Shown: piece after piece, positions 61,286 to 64,000 of the stretch | Numbering within the stretch: position 1 is the first letter of the stretch | Layout of the letters: each line of letters begins with the position of its first letter | DNA from: Pseudomonadota bacterium | GTDB lineage: Bacteria > Myxococcota_A > UBA796 > SXON01 | Reading direction: 5' to 3' | Length of the DNA: 64,000 nt | Assembly: GCA_030684355.1 (NCBI GenBank) | Contig: JAUXTN010000017.1 | Location: 16,001 to 80,000 of the forward strand | Translations under genes and position numbers: made by a program | The notes under the pieces: model-generated | What the model was told of the DNA's origin: nothing | What the model saw: only the letters and a program-made list of their open reading frames with translations | Databases searched by the model: none

Positions 61286-62511
61286 TGTTGCTCTCCTTGG
61301 CCCTCCGCAACTCGCTCCGGAACCGCCGTCGGTCGCTCCTCACCGCCACGATGGTCATGCTCGGCGTCGCCAGCCTCACGGTCGCGATGTCCTGGCTCGA
61401 GGGCCTGTTCGGCTCGACCGTCAACATGGCCGCCAACCTCGCCGGCCACGTGCGCGTGGTCGACGCCGACTACGCCCGGCGCGAGCAGCTCAATCCCCTC
61501 CACGAGAACATCGCCGAGAGCGCCCCGTTGGAGGCCGCCATCCGCGCTGTCCCCGGGGTGGTCGCCGTCTACCCGCGCATCTCCATGGGCGTCACCGCCA
61601 CGGTGGGCGAGGAGATCGGCGAGGAGTTCGGCCTGGTCCAAGGGGGTCCGCTCGCGCTCTTCGAAGGGCCGCTCGCGCTCCCGGGCCACCTCGTGGAAGG
61701 GCGGATGCTCGCCAGCGACGACGAGGTGGTGATCGGGAAGAAGCTCGTCGAGAAGATGGGGGGGAAGCTGGGAGATGACGTGGTGCTCCTGGGGCAGACC
61801 CAGGACGGCTCGATGTCCCCCGCCAAGCTGAAGCTCGTAGGGATCGTCGATCTCGGCAACGCCATGCAGAACCGGCAGATCTTCGTCACCCTGGAGAAGG
61901 TCCGGTACATGGCGGACATCCCGGATGGCGCGGTGGAGCTCGCCGTGTATGGCGCACATCGCGACGACGGCGCGGAGCTCGCCGCCCGCCTCGGGGCGCT
62001 CCCGGAGCTCTCGGGCAAGGACGTGAAGTCCTGGGATCAGCGCCCGCCGTTCGACAACGTGATGGGCTTGCTCTCGACCGTGAAGGCGGTGGCCGCGTCC
62101 GCGATGGTCTTCATCACGGGGCTCGGGGTCCTCAACACGATGCTGATGAGCGTGCTCGAGCGGACCGGGGAGATCGGCGTGATGCGGGCCATGGGGCTGC
62201 GCCGCATGCAGGTCATCTGGCTGTTCGTGCTCGAGGCGCTCGGCATCTCCGCCATCGGCGGCGTGCTCGGGGCCGTGCTGGGCGGGCTTGGAGGCTACTG
62301 GCTCCAGGTGCACGGCGTGAACCTCGGCTCCGTCGTCGACAAGCTCCCCGCGACCATCCCGATGAACTCCACCATCTACGGCCAGGTCACCCCCGAGATC
62401 CTGGTCTCCGCCGTGCTCCTCGGCCTCGCCATGGCCGTCGTCGGCGGCCTCGTCCCCGCGTACCGCGCCTCCCGGATCGAACCCATCGAGGCGATGCGTC
62501 ATCGCCGTTAG
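61285..62511 (+). CDS. ABC transporter permease, FtsX/LolE-type
   Basis: A 408-residue protein. N-terminal helix MLLSLALRNSLRNRRRSLLT then VMLGVASLTVAMSWLEG; a periplasmic domain of ~240 residues (VVAVYPRISMGVTATVG, VVIGKKLVEKMGGKLGDDV); three C-terminal helices, with coupling segment ERTGEIGVMRAMGLRRMQ typical of FtsX/LolE permeases. ATG start in TGATG overlap with the first permease. Forms the transmembrane core of the putative envelope lipid/lipoprotein exporter. Confidence 0.93.
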   Translation: MLLSLALRNSLRNRRRSLLTATMVMLGVASLTVAMSWLEGLFGSTVNMAANLAGHVRVVDADYARREQLNPLHENIAESAPLEAAIRAVPGVVAVYPRISMGVTATVGEEIGEEFGLVQGGPLALFEGPLALPGHLVEGRMLASDDEVVIGKKLVEKMGGKLGDDVVLLGQTQDGSMSPAKLKLVGIVDLGNAMQNRQIFVTLEKVRYMADIPDGAVELAVYGAHRDDGAELAARLGALPELSGKDVKSWDQRPPFDNVMGLLSTVKAVAASAMVFITGLGVLNTMLMSVLERTGEIGVMRAMGLRRMQVIWLFVLEALGISAIGGVLGAVLGGLGGYWLQVHGVNLGSVVDKLPATIPMNSTIYGQVTPEILVSAVLLGLAMAVVGGLVPAYRASRIEPIEAMRHRR

Positions 62512-62520
62512 GAATCCCTC

Positions 62521-63267
62521 ATGCTCCGCTGGATCCTTGTCCCGTTCCTGATGGCCCTGCTCTCCTTGTGTCCGTCCGTCGCGCTCGCGCAGTCCCTCGA
62601 CGAGATCCTCGCGAAGGTCGACGCGAACATGACGTACGACACGCGCGAGACGACCATGAAGATGACCGTCACCAAGGGCGAACGGGTGAAGGTCTACCGC
62701 ATCCACAGCTTCGGCCGCGGCGCGGACGAGGCGGCCCTCGAGTACCTCGACCCCGCGCGGGACAAGGGCACGAAGATGCTCAAGAACGCGGCGGACCTCT
62801 GGATGTGGCTGCCTTCGGTGGAGAAGACCCAGAAGATCTCGGGTCACATGCTCCGCCAGAGCATGATGGGCTCGGACATGTCCTACGAGGACATGATGCA
62901 GGCCTCCTCATGGCGGAAGCAGTACGCGGGGACGGTGGTGGGCGAGGAGACGCTCGATGGCCGCAAGGTCTGGAAGCTGGAGCTGAAGGCGACCACGCCG
63001 GACGTCAGCTACCCGCGCCGCCTCGTCTGGGTGGACCAGGCGACCAGCATCCCGCTGAAGCAGGAGCTCTACGCGCTGTCGGGGATGCTCCTGAAGGTGT
63101 GGACGATGAGTGACGTGAAGGACTTCGGGGGGCGCCAGTTCCCGACGCGCATGGTGATCGAGGACAAGGTGCAGCAGAACAGCCGCACCGAGCTTGTCTT
63201 CGAACAGATGAACTTCGCGGTTCCGCTCGAGGGCGAAGTGTTCTCGTTGCGATGGCTCGAGCGGTAG
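62521..63267 (+). CDS. LolA-like outer-membrane lipoprotein-sorting protein
   Basis: A 248-residue periplasmic protein with a normal signal peptide (cleavage after ALSL...SVALA, mature start QSLDEILAK). The LolA_like family signature is clear: DKGTKMLKNAADLWMWLPSV, KISGHMLRQSMMGSDMSYED, LVWVDQATSIPLKQELYALS. LolA-like proteins hold acyl chains in a half-barrel groove and shuttle lipids or lipoproteins across the periplasm. Placed directly after the two permeases, 9 bases downstream, so it is the predicted carrier of this ABC system. Confidence 0.93.
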   Translation: MLRWILVPFLMALLSLCPSVALAQSLDEILAKVDANMTYDTRETTMKMTVTKGERVKVYRIHSFGRGADEAALEYLDPARDKGTKMLKNAADLWMWLPSVEKTQKISGHMLRQSMMGSDMSYEDMMQASSWRKQYAGTVVGEETLDGRKVWKLELKATTPDVSYPRRLVWVDQATSIPLKQELYALSGMLLKVWTMSDVKDFGGRQFPTRMVIEDKVQQNSRTELVFEQMNFAVPLEGEVFSLRWLER

Positions 63268-63286
63268 GGGAGGGGAGGCGTGTGGA

Positions 63287-63305
63287 AAGGGCGCCCGATG
63301 CCCTT
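63287..63305 (+). terminator. Possible terminator hairpin after the LolA-like gene
   Basis: AAGGGC (63287-63292) pairs with GCCCTT (63300-63305) across a 7-base loop, 20 bases after the stop. The stem is short and no T-run follows. Confidence 0.3.
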
Positions 63306-63413
63306 GCCGTCGCCAGGGGGCCGCACTAATAGGCTGCCCACGATGACGGCGGCTTCGGCTGCTGCGGCACAAACCGCAACGTCCTCGTCATCCGAAACCT
63401 CCCTGAAACGAGG

Positions 63414-63442
63414 TTGACAGATGAACGCCCGCCAAGTAAATG
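63414..63442 (+). promoter_or_regulatory. rRNA promoter P1
   Basis: TTGACA (63414-63419), exact consensus -35, a 17-base spacer, then TAAATG (63437-63442). First of three equal-spaced promoters. Confidence 0.7.
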
Positions 63443-63508
63443 GCAGGCACGGATGAAGCGGGTATGAAACCTCGTTTCTCCCTCCCACCCGGGGCATCGA
63501 AAAGGTGC

Positions 63509-63537
63509 TTGACGGGTGGTCGCCAGCCGGCTAAACC
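63509..63537 (+). promoter_or_regulatory. rRNA promoter P2
   Basis: TTGACG (63509-63514), a 17-base spacer, TAAACC (63532-63537); 95 bases after P1. Both are followed by a similar ...GATGAAACCT... and CC-rich segment, so the module seems duplicated. Confidence 0.65.
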
Positions 63538-63607
63538 GGCGGCGCGGATGGCACAAGGATGAAACCTTGAAGCCTCCACCCCCTTCTCGGCAACTTCTCG
63601 AAGTTGC

Positions 63608-63636
63608 TTGACGTTGGGAACCGGCCTCGATAAACG
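63608..63636 (+). promoter_or_regulatory. rRNA promoter P3
   Basis: TTGACG (63608-63613), a 17-base spacer, TAAACG (63631-63636); 99 bases after P2 and about 170 bases before the 16S 5' end. Confidence 0.65.
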
Positions 63637-63721
63637 GGGCCGCGCAAACAAGTCGGGAACCAAACGCCCGACGCGGTTTGTGATTAGAAAACGGATTGCT
63701 CCGCGAAAGCGGAACCAAACC

Positions 63722-63736
63722 GGTCTTTGAAAAATT
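63722..63736 (+). promoter_or_regulatory. boxA-like antitermination site in the rRNA leader
   Basis: GGTCTTTGAAAAATT in the leader resembles the boxA element (TGCTCTTTAA-type) bound by NusB-S10 in rRNA antitermination; such CTTTGAAAA sites are common just before 16S genes. Confidence 0.5.
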
Positions 63737-63776
63737 GGTAGCAGTTTCTGTAACGTTCAATAGAGTTTCGGCTCAA

Positions 63777-63798
63777 ACGTTGCTTTAGCCAGCAACGT
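63777..63798 (+). ncRNA. Stem-loop in the 16S leader RNA
   Basis: ACGTTGCT (63777-63784) pairs perfectly with AGCAACGT (63791-63798) across the loop TTAGCC, 18 bases before the 16S 5' end. It may contribute to pre-16S processing. Confidence 0.5.
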
Positions 63799-63815
63799 GC
63801 GACCAAGAGGATGAC

Positions 63816-64000
<185 letters not shown>

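Larger units (their letters stand above)
63268..63815. other. rRNA promoter/leader region, no protein-coding gene
   Basis: This 548-base stretch holds a weak terminator-like hairpin, three tandem promoters (separate entries), and a ~180-base leader ending at the 16S 5' end. Open frames in this region were rejected: their translations are not conserved-looking and overlap the rRNA control elements. Composition is less GC-rich than the flanking genes. Confidence 0.75.

Overview
The window is 64 kb of very GC-rich bacterial DNA with dense, short-gapped gene packing, many GTG starts and strong G/C preference at third codon positions. It ends in the first ~185 bases of a 16S rRNA gene whose 5' end looks deltaproteobacterial in the broad sense. 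Other hints point the same way, towards a Myxococcota-like organism: a MYXO-CTERM-like C-terminal anchor (Cys-Gly motif, hydrophobic stretch, Arg tail), several lipoproteins with Asp/Thr-rich linkers, a Ser/Thr kinase fused to an ATPase, a Hsp70 carrying a C-terminal PilZ-like domain, two sigma-54 promoters, and MqnD (futalosine menaquinone route). The assignment is an inference; no database was searched.

Layout. 1-4.3 kb: a partial secreted protein, a pseudo-receiver protein, nadC and a YgiQ-type radical SAM protein. 4.3-13.1 kb: a polyhydroxyalkanoate (PHA) locus. phaR is divergent from a tightly coupled operon encoding a small phasin-like protein, a PhaE-like subunit, class III PhaC, an acyl-CoA synthetase, a lipoprotein, an outer-membrane barrel, a lipoprotein alpha/beta hydrolase and a secreted lipase-like protein with a MYXO-CTERM-like tail. 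A PhaR-type operator lies in the divergent gap, and an extragenic hairpin array follows the operon. 13.3-24.3 kb: an orphan amino-methyltransferase, TPM and TIM44-like proteins, an SRPBCC protein, a kinase-ATPase, envelope proteins, a small basic protein, and a sigma-54-driven peptidoglycan amidase lipoprotein. 24.3-31.3 kb: a His-rich Nfu_N protein, a copper monooxygenase-like c-type cytochrome, an MFS transporter, an RNA uracil methyltransferase, a PRC-barrel protein, a TrpD-like protein and CorA.

31.4-34.8 kb: a five-gene minus-strand unit (flavoprotein decarboxylase, CysM, JAMM peptidase, CysO/MoaD-like sulfur carrier, MoeZ-like E1 with rhodanese) that looks like a protein-thiocarboxylate cysteine pathway. 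34.8-46.9 kb: a hydrolase lipoprotein, an aminotransferase-fold protein without its PLP lysine, purC, the rtcR/rtcBA RNA-repair locus with a sigma-54 promoter, small envelope proteins and purF. 46.9-57.9 kb: Hsp70-PilZ, a tRNA methyltransferase, a DUF983 protein, a diguanylate cyclase, a halogenase-like flavoprotein, UdgX, GlpD, MqnD and a PP2C-cNMP sensor phosphatase. 58.1-63.3 kb: an operon for a barrel-like protein, an ABC ATPase, two FtsX/LolE-type permeases and a LolA-like carrier, a candidate envelope lipid or lipoprotein export system. 63.4-64.0 kb: three tandem sigma-70-type rRNA promoters, a leader with a boxA-like site and the start of 16S rRNA.

The main themes are carbon storage linked to ester uptake, cell-envelope trafficking, sulfur-carrier chemistry, nucleic-acid repair, and signalling by kinase, phosphatase, cyclic nucleotides and c-di-GMP.
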